This document shows positions 18,197-27,116 of a stretch of DNA of 64,000 bases, piece by piece. Numbering within the stretch: position 1 is the first letter of the stretch; each line of letters opens with the position of its first letter. A program made the translations under genes and the position numbers. The DNA comes from Algibacter sp. L3A6. Lineage in GTDB: Bacteria; Bacteroidota; Bacteroidia; Flavobacteriales; Flavobacteriaceae. The stretch lies in the NCBI RefSeq assembly GCF_009796825.1, contig NZ_CP047030.1, positions 3,408,501 through 3,472,500 on the forward strand, given 5' to 3'. The notes beneath the pieces are model-generated. The model was not told where the DNA came from, did no database searches, and saw nothing but the letters and a program-made list of their open reading frames with translations.

Positions 18197-20017
18197 ATGA
18201 CAAAAAACGGCAATTCTTTAGATCAGCGTACGTTTGGTAAATTGAGTCGTTTGTATATTATTGCCTTAAGCACCATTGCTTTATCGGTAATTGTAAGTAA
18301 TATGTTTGTTCGCCAGCATTTAAAGGCGCAGCAGAGTGATTCTACAGTTATAAATGTGGCGGGTAGGCAGCGTATGCTGAGTCAGAAACTTACCAAAGAA
18401 ATTTTATTACTTGCTACTGCAGAAACTCCTGAGGCAAGTATTGTCATTAAAGACCGGTTAAAGGAAACATTGTCACTTTGGCAATTATCTCATAATGCTT
18501 TACAACAAGGGGATGTTGAATTAGGTCTACCTGCGGAAAATAGCAAAGATATTTCCATAAAATTTAAAGCTTTAAATATTGTTTTTGAAGTTATAGAAAA
18601 AGCTGCACAGCGCATTATTACTAGTATCGAAAGTAAGGATGGTTTGGTTCTTGAAAGTTTTAATAAAGATATTAGCTTGGTTAGAGATAACGAGGGTGAT
18701 TTCTTATTAATCATGGATCAAATAGTGAATCAGTATAGTTTAGAAGCGGATGAAAAAGTACGCTGGCTAGGCACATTAGAGACACTTTTAATGGTTTTAA
18801 CCTTAGTTATTTTATTAGGAGAATTACTGTTTATATTTTGGCCTACAGCGAAATCGGTTCGTGCAACTTTAGCAGAATTACTAAAGGCTGAAAAGCATGC
18901 TAAAAAAATGGCTTTTGACGCTGATGAGTTAAGCCATGCTAAAGAAAAATCTATTAAGGAATTACGTGCTTTAAGTCAGGCCATGGATGAGACCTTACTG
19001 TTTGCTCGTATTTTATCTAGCGGCCAAATTATTCATATTGGTAATAAGTTTTCAAGACGTTTTAAATTCTCGAGATTTAATGATACGGCTATGTTTTGGA
19101 ATGTTATGTCTACTATAGAAAGTGAGAAAATAGCATTAGAAAACTTAGTCACAAAACATAAAAAAACGGGTTGGCAAGGTGAAGTAAAAGCAACTACTAA
19201 AGAAGGTGAAAGCATTTGGTTAGAAATGGCTATAATTCCTTTTAGTCCAAATGATGAGAAAACGGAACTTCTTATTATATCTTCTGAAATTACAGAACGT
19301 AAAGCAGGACAATTAGAAATTGAACGCTTAAATAAAAAGAATTTTCAAGAAGAGATAAGTCAGCAAAAAATTATTTCAAGCAAAATTATTGAGAATCAAG
19401 AAAAGGAGCAGAACCGTATAGCTAAAGATGTTCATGATGGTATTGGGCAAATGCTTACAGGTTTAAAATATAATTTGGAAAGCATTAATATCAACGATAT
19501 TGAAAAAACGGCTTCCAAAATAGAACATCTAAAAGAACTTACTACTAATATTATAAAAGGTGTACGTACAGCAACATTTAATTTAACACCGCCAGAATTA
19601 TCAGATCATGGTATTGTGCCTGCAATAGCTAAACTCACAAAAGAATTAGCTAGGCTTACAGCGAAAGAAATTGTGTTTTTTAATAAAACCGATTTTTCTG
19701 AACGTTTAGATTCTTTAGTTGAAATTAATATTTATAGAATAACACAGGAAGCGATAAATAATGCGATAAAATATGCCGATTCTACTCATATTTTAGTGTC
19801 GCTTTCTCATAGTAAAAATATATTAAGTATTGTTATTGATGATAACGGTAAAGGTTTTGATCCTCAAAATGTGAAAAACTTTAAAAATGCCGATGGAGGT
19901 ATGGGAATGACTTTTATGAAAGAACGCATAAAGTATATCGATGGTCGTTTATTTTTAAGCTCTGAAGAAGGCAAAGGAACTCGGGTCACTTTGAATATTC
20001 CTTTAAAGGATGATTAG
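18197..20017 (+). CDS. NarX-like nitrate/nitrite sensor histidine kinase
   Basis: The 606-residue protein has two membrane segments (about 17-38 and 192-215) enclosing a periplasmic PilJ/NarX-type four-helix sensor domain. Residues 52-64 (INVAGRQRMLSQK) match the P-box of NarX, where the conserved arginine binds nitrate. A PAS-like region follows at about 260-370. The HisKA_3 dimerisation domain has the phospho-accepting H413 in DVHDGIGQ. The ATPase domain has EAINNAIKYA, DDNGKGF and GGMGMTFMKER. It closes the nir operon. Its likely partner is the LuxR-type regulator at 21037, separated from it by the repeat/GIY-YIG segment. Nitrate or nitrite specificity is inferred. Confidence 0.88.
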   Translation: MTKNGNSLDQRTFGKLSRLYIIALSTIALSVIVSNMFVRQHLKAQQSDSTVINVAGRQRMLSQKLTKEILLLATAETPEASIVIKDRLKETLSLWQLSHNALQQGDVELGLPAENSKDISIKFKALNIVFEVIEKAAQRIITSIESKDGLVLESFNKDISLVRDNEGDFLLIMDQIVNQYSLEADEKVRWLGTLETLLMVLTLVILLGELLFIFWPTAKSVRATLAELLKAEKHAKKMAFDADELSHAKEKSIKELRALSQAMDETLLFARILSSGQIIHIGNKFSRRFKFSRFNDTAMFWNVMSTIESEKIALENLVTKHKKTGWQGEVKATTKEGESIWLEMAIIPFSPNDEKTELLIISSEITERKAGQLEIERLNKKNFQEEISQQKIISSKIIENQEKEQNRIAKDVHDGIGQMLTGLKYNLESININDIEKTASKIEHLKELTTNIIKGVRTATFNLTPPELSDHGIVPAIAKLTKELARLTAKEIVFFNKTDFSERLDSLVEINIYRITQEAINNAIKYADSTHILVSLSHSKNILSIVIDDNGKGFDPQNVKNFKNADGGMGMTFMKERIKYIDGRLFLSSEEGKGTRVTLNIPLKDD

Positions 20018-20040
20018 TTTTTCAGTGTTTTATTATTTTT

Positions 20041-20122
20041 TGTCATGTCGAGGTGTCGAGACATCACATAAGAGTAGTTTTTTGGTTAAATATTATGTGA
20101 TTTCTCCTATCGTCGAAATGAC
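20041..20122. repeat. 82-bp palindromic repeat, copy 1 (downstream of GIY-YIG gene)
   Basis: The element starts TGTCATGTCGAGGTGTCGAG and ends CGTCGAAATGAC. Its ends are inverted (GTCATnTCGA against TCGAnATGAC) and its inner parts also pair (ATCACATAA with TTATGTGAT), so the whole unit folds into one long hairpin with a loop around AGTTTTTTGG. Three further full copies lie at 20611, 20716 and 20826. It looks like a non-autonomous palindromic repeat (MITE- or REP-like) and is not a CRISPR. Confidence 0.85.
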
Positions 20123-20157
20123 TTTCGCTGTTTATTTAAGTTTTAGCAATTATTATG

Positions 20158-20182
20158 AAGTATCGAGACACCTTATAAAAAC
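20158..20182. repeat. Degenerate half-copy of the 82-bp repeat
   Basis: GAAGTATCGAGACACCTTATAA-type sequence resembles the left arm of the 82-bp element (TGTCGAGACATCACATAA) but lacks the matching right arm. It is probably a decayed or partly deleted copy immediately downstream of the GIY-YIG gene. Confidence 0.45.
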
Positions 20183-20208
20183 TATTTCTTCAAGTTGTCT
20201 TTTCAAAT

Positions 20209-20508
20209 TTAAAATATTTGATTATTCAAACTTTCCCAATTGGGATTAAAATCAGAGATCAGCTTGTTTTTCTTTTCTCTTCTCCATTTTTTTAATTGTT
20301 TTTCTTTTTCTATTCCGGGCTTTGGGGATTCAAAAATTTCGTAGTAAACTAAATTAATACAATTGTATTTTCCCGCAAACGATTTTTTATCATTCTGACT
20401 ATCAAAATAATGCTGTGATAGTCTATTTTGTATATTATTAGTGAATCCTATGTATAATGTGGTTCTGTATTTATTGGTCAATATGTAGACATAGTATTTG
20501 TTTTGCAT
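20209..20508 (-). CDS. GIY-YIG nuclease family protein, embedded in repeats
   Basis: The 99-residue protein is a stand-alone GIY-YIG domain. YYVYILTNKYRTTLYIGFTN at residues 5-24 contains the YVY and YIG motifs, followed by arginine in NRLSQH, the tyrosine region YYEIFESPKPGIEKEKQLKKW with the catalytic glutamate, and SDFNPNW near the end. Single-domain proteins of this kind are common in Bacteroidota and are of unknown function. It is on the opposite strand to all its neighbours. It lies between copy 1 and copies 2-4 of the 82-bp palindrome, within the interval separating the NarX-like kinase from its regulator. Confidence 0.9.
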   Translation of the reverse strand: MQNKYYVYILTNKYRTTLYIGFTNNIQNRLSQHYFDSQNDKKSFAGKYNCINLVYYEIFESPKPGIEKEKQLKKWRREKKNKLISDFNPNWESLNNQIF

Positions 20509-20610
20509 GTTTAAATTTAATAAAAAATAAGATAATTAAGGAAGTTCTATTTATTGGTGATTTATCTTTTTGTTAAAAGACTTTAATTGACTGTTTTATG
20601 TATTAATACT

Positions 20611-20692
20611 TGTCATGTCGAGGTGTCGAGACATCACATAAGAGTAGTTTTTTTGTTAAATATTATGTGATTTCTCCTGTCGTCGAAATGAC
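20611..20692. repeat. 82-bp palindromic repeat, copy 2
   Basis: Nearly identical to copy 1 (TGTCATGTCGAGGTGTCGAG through CGTCGAAATGAC), with only a few changes in the loop and right arm. It lies upstream of the GIY-YIG gene, so copies 1 and 2 bracket that gene in the same orientation. Confidence 0.85.
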
Positions 20693-20715
20693 GCTGTTGT
20701 TTTAAGTTCAGCGAT

Positions 20716-20797
20716 TGTCATGTCGAGAAATCGAGACATCGCATGAGAGTAAGTTTTTGGTTAAGTATTATATGATTTTTCCTGTCGTCGAAATGAC
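20716..20797. repeat. 82-bp palindromic repeat, copy 3
   Basis: Same length and layout as copy 1, with changes that keep much of the hairpin (GAGAAATCGAGACATCGCAT in the left arm). It starts 24 bp after copy 2. Confidence 0.8.
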
Positions 20798-20825
20798 TCT
20801 GGCTGTTGAATTATGCTTTAGTGAT

Positions 20826-20906
20826 TGTGATGTCGAGGCATCGCGACATCACATAAGGGTAAGTTTTGATTAAATATTATGTGATTTCTCCTATCGTCGA
20901 AATGAC
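20826..20906. repeat. 82-bp palindromic repeat, copy 4
   Basis: Fourth copy (TGTGATGTCGAGGCATCGCG through CGTCGAAATGAC), one base shorter, starting 29 bp after copy 3. The tandem array of copies 2-4 ends 80 bp before the promoter of the regulator gene at 21037. Confidence 0.8.
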
Positions 20907-20986
20907 TTGAATAGTTTATTTATACAAAGTTTTTAATCACTATCATACCGCTTCCTGTAATCTCTAACTAACAATCAAATTCAAAT

Positions 20987-21018
20987 TACGTAGCATTACT
21001 TAAAAAGTCTTACTTTTG
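20987..21018 (+). promoter_or_regulatory. Promoter of the NarL-like regulator gene
   Basis: An exact -7 box TACTTTTG lies at 21011-21018, with TACGTA at 20987-20992 and TTACTTA at 20996-21002 upstream. The same two words occur at the nirB and narK promoters, which suggests autoregulation of the regulator. Confidence 0.5.
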
Positions 21019-21036
21019 TACTTATAATTGTTATTT

Positions 21037-21702
21037 ATGGATATTATAAATGTTGTATTAGCAGATGATCATGTTTTAGTTCGTGATGGAATAAAGGCGC
21101 TTTTAGAAGATCAGTCTGGTGTAGTTGTTATAGACGAAGCTTCAAACGGAAAAGAGGCTTTAGAAGTTCTTAAAACCAATAAACCACATGTGCTAATTAT
21201 CGATATACGTATGCCAGAAATGAATGGTATTGATGCTGTTAGAGAGGTTAATAGATTATATACAGATGTTCGCACACTTGTACTATCTATGCATGATTCG
21301 GAAGAATACGTGTTACAAGCAATTCAAGCAGGAGCCGACGGTTACTTATTAAAAGGAGCAAGTAAGGAAGAGTTTTTAAAAGCTTTGAATAAAGTAGCTT
21401 CTGGTGGAAAATATTTTACAGGAGATGTATCAGCTATCATCATGAATAACTTTGTGAATGGTAATACAAATACGGCTGTTGCTCCAAAAGTAAAACCGGT
21501 AGAAGATCCTTTTAAGCTTACAAAACGCGAAAAACAAATACTTAATTTAGTACTTCAGCTTAAAAATAATAAAGATATTGCAGACGAGCTAAACATTAGT
21601 AAACGTACAGCAGAAGTGCATCGTTTTAATCTTATGAAAAAATTGGAGGTTAAAAATTTGATGGAACTATCTAATAAAGCTAAGGAATACGGATTAGAAT
21701 AA
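21037..21702 (+). CDS. NarL/LuxR-type response regulator
   Basis: I place the start at the ATG at 21037, three codons after a possible TTG, giving 221 residues: the -7 box at 21011 fits it well. The N-terminal receiver begins VVLADDHVLVRDG and has the phospho-acceptor D56 in IIDIRMPEMNG. The C-terminal LuxR helix-turn-helix includes LTKREKQILNLV and DIADELNISKRTAEVHRFNL. It is the natural partner of the NarX-like kinase at 18197 and probably controls nirB, narK and the nitrate reductase. A stem-loop terminator follows. Confidence 0.9.
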   Translation: MDIINVVLADDHVLVRDGIKALLEDQSGVVVIDEASNGKEALEVLKTNKPHVLIIDIRMPEMNGIDAVREVNRLYTDVRTLVLSMHDSEEYVLQAIQAGADGYLLKGASKEEFLKALNKVASGGKYFTGDVSAIIMNNFVNGNTNTAVAPKVKPVEDPFKLTKREKQILNLVLQLKNNKDIADELNISKRTAEVHRFNLMKKLEVKNLMELSNKAKEYGLE

Positions 21703-21750
21703 ACAAATTAACGATAACTACTTATAAGTTTTAAGTAGTGTTTACATATT

Positions 21751-21790
21751 AGAGTTGTTAGGTTTTTATAAACTTATCAGCTCTTTTTTT
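21751..21790 (+). terminator. Stem-loop terminator after the NarL-like gene
   Basis: AGAGTTG (21751-21757) pairs with CAGCTCT (21778-21784, one G-T pair), with further pairing of GTTT and AAAC inside, followed by a run of T to 21790. This is a good intrinsic terminator. Confidence 0.7.
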
Positions 21791-21975
21791 ATGCTTCATT
21801 TTTATTTGAAATTGTTATGAATATTACTTCTAATGGTTTAGTTTATAAATAATTAAGCTGTTCCTTGTCTTCTGTTAATTATCATAATATAAGTTTCTTC
21901 TTAAAATTTAATACCATTTTACCAGATCCTCAAAAAGCTTAAACTAAAATTATCAATCTAGCATAAATTTATAAA

Positions 21976-22021
21976 TACGTATATTTTTTACTTATAAATT
22001 AAGTAATTATACTTAGTTTTG
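21976..22021 (+). promoter_or_regulatory. narK promoter with TACGTA and TTACTTA dyad
   Basis: An exact -7 box TAGTTTTG lies at 22014-22021. Upstream are TACGTA (21976-21981) and a perfect 7-bp inverted repeat TTACTTA / TAAGTAA at 21988-22006 with a 5-bp spacer. The words match those at the nirB promoter. The half-site TACTTAT resembles the NarL heptamer TACYYMT of enterobacteria, but the spacing differs from the classic 7-2-7 layout. Confidence 0.55.
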
Positions 22022-22041
22022 TAAGTATAAAATTATCAATT

Positions 22042-23460
22042 ATGGCAAATTTAGCACAAGCAAAGTCAACAACACTAAGTTTATTAGATTTTAAAAGCGT
22101 GTCAACACGTACGTTTTGGATAACCTCTATATCGTTTTTCATGTGTTTCTTCGCATGGTTCGGTATCGTTCCGTTTATGCCCGATGTGGTTAAAGACTTG
22201 GGTTTAACACCAGATCAAAAATGGAATTCTATAATTTTAGCCGTTTCAGGAACCGTATTTGCGCGTTTACTTATCGGTAAATTATGTGATAAGTATGGTC
22301 CTAGATTATGTTATACTTGGTTACTTACTATTGGAGCGATACCAGTAATATTATGTGGTTTGGTACAAACGCCAACGCAGTTTTTAATTTGTAGATTATT
22401 TATTGGTTTTATTGGAGCCTCATTTGTTATCACACAAGTACATACATCTTTAATGTACGCGCCAAATATTGTTGGTACAGCAAATGCGACATCTGCCGGA
22501 TGGGGAAACCTAGGAGGTGGAGCTAACAGATTGGGTATGCCATTAATTGCTGCCGCCGTTGTTAGTTTTGGGGTAGCCGATGCTGATGCATGGAGATATT
22601 CTATGATTGTTGCAGGAATTGTTTGTTTCTGTATGGGAATTATTTATTTCTTCTTTACAAAAGATACGCTTAACGGAAACTTTAAAGATTTGAGAGCTTC
22701 AGGAGAAATGGTTTCTACTAAAAAAGATCAAATTGGGTTTTTAGAAGTCTTGAAAGATTATAGAGTTTGGATTTTATTTGTGGTTTATGCGGCTAGTTTT
22801 GGTATCGAGTTAACAGTTTATGGTACTATGGACGATTATCTTCAGAACACCTTTCAATTAGAGCGTGTTACAGCAGGAAACATTGTGTTATCGTTTGCAT
22901 TAATGAATATTTTTGCAAGAACATTAGGTGGATTCTTTGGAGATAAATTTGGGAAATTAAAAGGCTTAAGAGGTCGAGTTTTATTCTTAGCGTTCATTTT
23001 AACCATACAAGGTTTAATGCTTATTACATTTTCTACAACAACAAGTATTGTTATTGGTGTTGCATTTTTAATATTATTTAGTTTATCAGTTCAAATGGCA
23101 GAAGGCGCAACGTTTTCGGTAGTTCCATTTATTAATAAAAAAGCTATAGGTTCGGTTTCGGGAATTGTTGGAGCAGGAGGTAATGTTGGAGCGTTTTTAG
23201 CAGCAATGTTATTAAAATCACAATCGGCCGTAGCAGAAAAAGGCGCCATAATTGCCAGTCAAGGTTTAGGCGAAGAGGCTATTAAAGCCGCACAATCAGC
23301 AGCATCAGCTACCGCAGTTTCTAGTGGCTATTTCATAATTGGTGTCACAGTAGTTATAACTGCGGTAGTTTCTTTATCTATTCGTTTTTCAACGGAAGAT
23401 GAGAAAGTTGCAAAAGTAGATGGTTTAGTAGAACCAGAGAACTTAATTCTGGTAAAGTAA
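22042..23460 (+). CDS. narK: NarK/NasA family nitrate/nitrite transporter
   Basis: The 472-residue protein is a 12-helix major facilitator of the nitrate/nitrite porter family. It has FFMCFFAWFGIVPFMPDV in helix 1, RLLIGKLCDKYGPR after helix 2, and the nitrate signature-like glycine-rich stretches GWGNLGGGANRL near residue 155 and GIVGAGGNVGAFLAAML near residue 375. It imports nitrate or exchanges nitrate and nitrite at the inner membrane. It is followed at 132 bp by the nitrate reductase and is preceded by a promoter shared in design with nirB. Confidence 0.93.
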   Translation: MANLAQAKSTTLSLLDFKSVSTRTFWITSISFFMCFFAWFGIVPFMPDVVKDLGLTPDQKWNSIILAVSGTVFARLLIGKLCDKYGPRLCYTWLLTIGAIPVILCGLVQTPTQFLICRLFIGFIGASFVITQVHTSLMYAPNIVGTANATSAGWGNLGGGANRLGMPLIAAAVVSFGVADADAWRYSMIVAGIVCFCMGIIYFFFTKDTLNGNFKDLRASGEMVSTKKDQIGFLEVLKDYRVWILFVVYAASFGIELTVYGTMDDYLQNTFQLERVTAGNIVLSFALMNIFARTLGGFFGDKFGKLKGLRGRVLFLAFILTIQGLMLITFSTTTSIVIGVAFLILFSLSVQMAEGATFSVVPFINKKAIGSVSGIVGAGGNVGAFLAAMLLKSQSAVAEKGAIIASQGLGEEAIKAAQSAASATAVSSGYFIIGVTVVITAVVSLSIRFSTEDEKVAKVDGLVEPENLILVK

Positions 23461-23592
23461 AAGGTAGTATTACAAAGGTGTTTTTAATAAATAATAAATT
23501 AAATGCATCTTTTTTAAAGTATTCAGAATAATAAAAAATGAATTTGTTTTCTGAAGTTAAATGATGTTACTTAGTGTAAAATGTGAATCTCA

Positions 23593-26500
23593 ATGATTAA
23601 AAACGAAGTAAAAACAACGTGTTCATATTGTGGTGTAGGCTGCGGAATTATTGTTAAAAAAGATAGCAATGGTAAAGTGTTGGTCGAGGGCGATAAAGAT
23701 CATCCGGTTAACAAAGGTATGTTGTGCTCAAAAGGCATGAATTTACATTATGTAGCCAATGATGTTTCCGATAGAATTCTATACCCAGAAATGCGTTGGA
23801 GTCGTTCACATCCAAGAGAGCGTGTAAGTTGGGACGAAGGTTTAGATCGTGCAGCTAGTGTTTTTAAATCGATTATAAAAAAACATGGACCAGATAGCGT
23901 TGCATTTTACGTATCGGGACAAAGTTTAACAGAAGAATATTATATCGCAAATAAGCTTGCTAAAGGTTTTATAGGTACTAATAATATTGATACCAACTCT
24001 AGGCTGTGCATGAGTTCTGCAGTGGTTGGATACAAAAAAACATTTGGAGAAGATAGTGTGCCGGTATCTTATGAAGATATTGAGTTGGCCGATTGTTTTC
24101 TTATTACAGGTGCAAATCCTGCTTGGTGTCATCCTATTTTATTCCGACGCATAGAAATGCGTAAAGAAGCAAATCCGGAGGTGAAAATTATAGTTATTGA
24201 TCCTAGAAAAACCGATTCTGCTAATTTTGCCGATTTACATTTACAATTACTTCCAGGAACCGATGTTATTTTATACAATGCCATCGGAAGATGTTTGTAT
24301 AAAAGAGGTTTAATAGACGAAAAATTTATAAAAGAACATACTGAAGGTTTTCAAGATTATAAAGAATTAATATTTAAAACGTCATTAAAACAAGCTTCAA
24401 AACTTTGTGGTGTTGAGGAAAAAGATATAAGAAAAGCAGCCGATATTATTGGCGTTTCAAAAGGCTTTATTAGTATGTGGGCCATGGGGCTTAACCAAAG
24501 TGTGGTTGGTACCGATAAAAATGTATCACTACTTAATTTATCTTTAATTACGGGTCAGGTTGGAAAACCAGGATCAGGACCGTTTTCATTAACAGGTCAG
24601 CCCAACGCTATGGGCGGACGTGAAGTAGGAGGTATGGCAAATTTACTTGCTGTACATAAAGATTTAGGCAACGAAGAACACCGTCGTGAAGTAGCTCAGT
24701 TTTGGGGCGTCGATCAAATCTCACCTAAACCAGGTTTAACCGCTACAGAACTATTTGATGCCTTAGAAAGCGGAAAATTGAAAGCGGTTTGGATTGCTTG
24801 TACAAATCCATTGGTGAGTATGCCAAACACCCACAAAATAGAAAGCGCCATGAAAAAGGCGAAGTTTGTGGTGGTTCAAGAAATATCTCATAAATCGGAT
24901 ACTTTAGAATATGCCGATTTAGTATTGCCAGCAGCAGGTTGGTTAGAGAAAGAAGGTACGATGACAAATTCTGAGCGTCGTATTTCATATTTACCAAAGG
25001 AAATAGAAGCTCCGGGAGAAGCAAGACCAGATGTTGAAATATTCTGCGATTTTGCACAACGTATGGGCTTTCGAGGGTTTAATTTTAATAATGCTTCGGA
25101 AATTTACGATGAGTACGCGTCAATGACCAAAGGAACAAATATTGATGTTTCTTACTTAAATTACGATAGATTAAAAAACGAAGGTACCTTTCAATGGCCA
25201 GTTCCAGAATATAGGCATAAAGGTACACCGCGTTTATTTGAAGATAAAAAATTCTATACACCATCTCAAAAAGCGATATTCAATTTACCATCAACCATCG
25301 AGAATACTTCGGTGCAACCTAATGGCGAGTATCCTTTAATTTTAACAACTGGTAGAGTTCGCGATCAATGGCACACCATGACAAAAACTGGTAAAGTATC
25401 GCGTTTAAAAACACATTATCCAACGCCTGTTTTAGAAATTAATCCTGTGGATGCTTTTTTAAATAAAATTAAAGATGGTGATATTTCAGAAATAAAAAGT
25501 ATAAACGGTGTTGTGCGTGTTCGTGCAAAAGTAACCGATACTATTAAAAAAGGCGTCGTATTTCTTCCAATGCATTGGGGGAAACAACTTCAAAGTAATC
25601 TAAATAGAGCAAACAATTTAACCAATACACATGTAGATCCGGTTTCTAAAGAACCCGATTTTAAATTTACCTGCGTATCTGTTAACAAATATAAAAAGCC
25701 CGTAGATAAAATTATTATTGTTGGTGCAGGAGCAGCCGCTTTTAGGTTTGTTCAAAATTATAGAGAATCTAACGAGGTCGATGAAATTCATGTATTTTCT
25801 AAAGAACCTAATTTATTCTATAACCGCGTATTGTTACCAGAGTATATTACAGAAGAATTAACGTGGGATGCGCTTTTAAAAATTAAACAATTAGAATTAA
25901 AAAAACTTAAAATAACGGTTCATCCAGAAACGTCTATTTCAAATATAGATTCTAAACACAACGTGGTTACCGATAGTAATGGTGTAGAACATAGCTATAG
26001 TAAACTTATTTTGGCTACAGGAAGTCGTGCATTTATACCAAGTGGTGTACAAATAGATTTACCAGGTAGATTTACCATGCGAAATAAGCAAGATGCCGAT
26101 AGTTTTAAAGCCTATTTAGAAGCTACAGGTTTACCTCCAGAACAGCAGCATGTTGTTATTGTGGGTGGTGGTTTATTAGGTTTAGAGTTGGCAGCAGCCA
26201 TGAAACATAAAAACGTAAAAATAACTATAATCCAAAGGGCTTCGCGCTTAATGGAACGCCAGTTAGATAAGGTTTCTAGTAAACTTTTAGCATTAGATGT
26301 GCAGGAGCGAGGTATTCAAATTTATTTTGATAATGAAGTAAGTACTGTTTTTGATGATGATGATACAGGCGAAATTAACATAACCCTTAAAAGTGGAAAG
26401 TTTTTAACAGCAAACGCTATCGTTTATGCTATTGGTACACGTCCTAATATAGAGATAGCCAAAGAAAATGGTATTCTGTGCGGACGTGGCGTTAAGGTAA

Positions 26501-27114
26501 ATCAGCATTTACAATCGTCTATTCCAAATATATTCGCTATTGGTGAAATTGCAGAATTCAACAATCAACTATTTGGTATTACATCGGCAGCAGAAGAGCA
26601 AGCTAATATTTTAGCAAACTTTATAGCAGGCGATATTAGTGTATCGTATAGCGGTTCTGTTTTAATGAATATTTTAAAATTCAACGATTTAAACCTATGT
26701 AGCATTGGTGAAATTAATATTCCGGAAAACGATTTAAGTTATCAAGAAATTATATTTACCGATATCTCAAAACGCTATTACAAAAAATGTATTGTAAAAG
26801 ACGATTTGTTAATTGGTGCCGTTTTAATGGGCGATAAAAATGAGTTTGCCGAGTTTAAAACCATGATTGAAAGCAAAATTGAAATGGCCGATAAGCGAAA
26901 TTCGTTGCTTCGTGGCGCTTCAAACGATGTACCGGTTATTGGTAAGCTAGTTTGTTCATGCAGCCAAGTAGGCGAAGGGAATATAGTAGAAGCCATCGAA
27001 AAAGGTTGTAAAGATTTTACAGAGCTTTGCAATAAAACAGGAGCAGGCTTAGGTTGCGGAAGTTGTAAAACAGAAGTAAAAGAAATTTTGAATAACACCA
27101 AAGTATTAGCATAA
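23593..27114 (+). CDS. nasA: Nitrate reductase fused to an NirB-like FAD/BFD electron-transfer module
   Basis: The 1173-residue protein joins two usually separate units. Residues 1-690 are an assimilatory-type nitrate reductase: N-terminal 4Fe-4S motif CSYCGVGCG with MLCSKG, molybdopterin body with NSRLCMSSAV and GANPAWCHPILFRR, and the dinucleotide-binding domain from about 575 (ILTTGRVRDQWHTMTKTG). From about 703 follows a complete FAD/NAD(P) reductase with VVGAG-type (IIIVGAGAAAFRF) and IVGGGLLGLE loops. Residues 1119-1165 form a BFD 2Fe-2S domain (CSCSQVGEGN through CGSCK). It should reduce nitrate in the cytoplasm using NAD(P)H directly. The rubredoxin-tailed protein starts 2 bp downstream. 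Confidence 0.92.
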   Translation: MIKNEVKTTCSYCGVGCGIIVKKDSNGKVLVEGDKDHPVNKGMLCSKGMNLHYVANDVSDRILYPEMRWSRSHPRERVSWDEGLDRAASVFKSIIKKHGPDSVAFYVSGQSLTEEYYIANKLAKGFIGTNNIDTNSRLCMSSAVVGYKKTFGEDSVPVSYEDIELADCFLITGANPAWCHPILFRRIEMRKEANPEVKIIVIDPRKTDSANFADLHLQLLPGTDVILYNAIGRCLYKRGLIDEKFIKEHTEGFQDYKELIFKTSLKQASKLCGVEEKDIRKAADIIGVSKGFISMWAMGLNQSVVGTDKNVSLLNLSLITGQVGKPGSGPFSLTGQPNAMGGREVGGMANLLAVHKDLGNEEHRREVAQFWGVDQISPKPGLTATELFDALESGKLKAVWIACTNPLVSMPNTHKIESAMKKAKFVVVQEISHKSDTLEYADLVLPAAGWLEKEGTMTNSERRISYLPKEIEAPGEARPDVEIFCDFAQRMGFRGFNFNNASEIYDEYASMTKGTNIDVSYLNYDRLKNEGTFQWPVPEYRHKGTPRLFEDKKFYTPSQKAIFNLPSTIENTSVQPNGEYPLILTTGRVRDQWHTMTKTGKVSRLKTHYPTPVLEINPVDAFLNKIKDGDISEIKSINGVVRVRAKVTDTIKKGVVFLPMHWGKQLQSNLNRANNLTNTHVDPVSKEPDFKFTCVSVNKYKKPVDKIIIVGAGAAAFRFVQNYRESNEVDEIHVFSKEPNLFYNRVLLPEYITEELTWDALLKIKQLELKKLKITVHPETSISNIDSKHNVVTDSNGVEHSYSKLILATGSRAFIPSGVQIDLPGRFTMRNKQDADSFKAYLEATGLPPEQQHVVIVGGGLLGLELAAAMKHKNVKITIIQRASRLMERQLDKVSSKLLALDVQERGIQIYFDNEVSTVFDDDDTGEINITLKSGKFLTANAIVYAIGTRPNIEIAKENGILCGRGVKVNQHLQSSIPNIFAIGEIAEFNNQLFGITSAAEEQANILANFIAGDISVSYSGSVLMNILKFNDLNLCSIGEINIPENDLSYQEIIFTDISKRYYKKCIVKDDLLIGAVLMGDKNEFAEFKTMIESKIEMADKRNSLLRGASNDVPVIGKLVCSCSQVGEGNIVEAIEKGCKDFTELCNKTGAGLGCGSCKTEVKEILNNTKVLA

Positions 27115-27116
27115 TT

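Noticed and set aside
20010..20249. Short plus-strand open frame after the NarX-like kinase
   Set aside because: It runs through repeat copy 1 and overlaps the GIY-YIG gene end; its composition is that of the repeat and not of a protein gene.
20041..20906. Possible CRISPR array from repeated 82-bp units
   Set aside because: The units are full palindromes, the gaps between the last three are short and similar, one copy lies beyond a gene, and no cas genes are present.
21988..22006. Classic enterobacterial NarL 7-2-7 site at narK
   Set aside because: Half-sites resemble the heptamer, but the spacer is not 2 bp, so I describe it only as a dyad.
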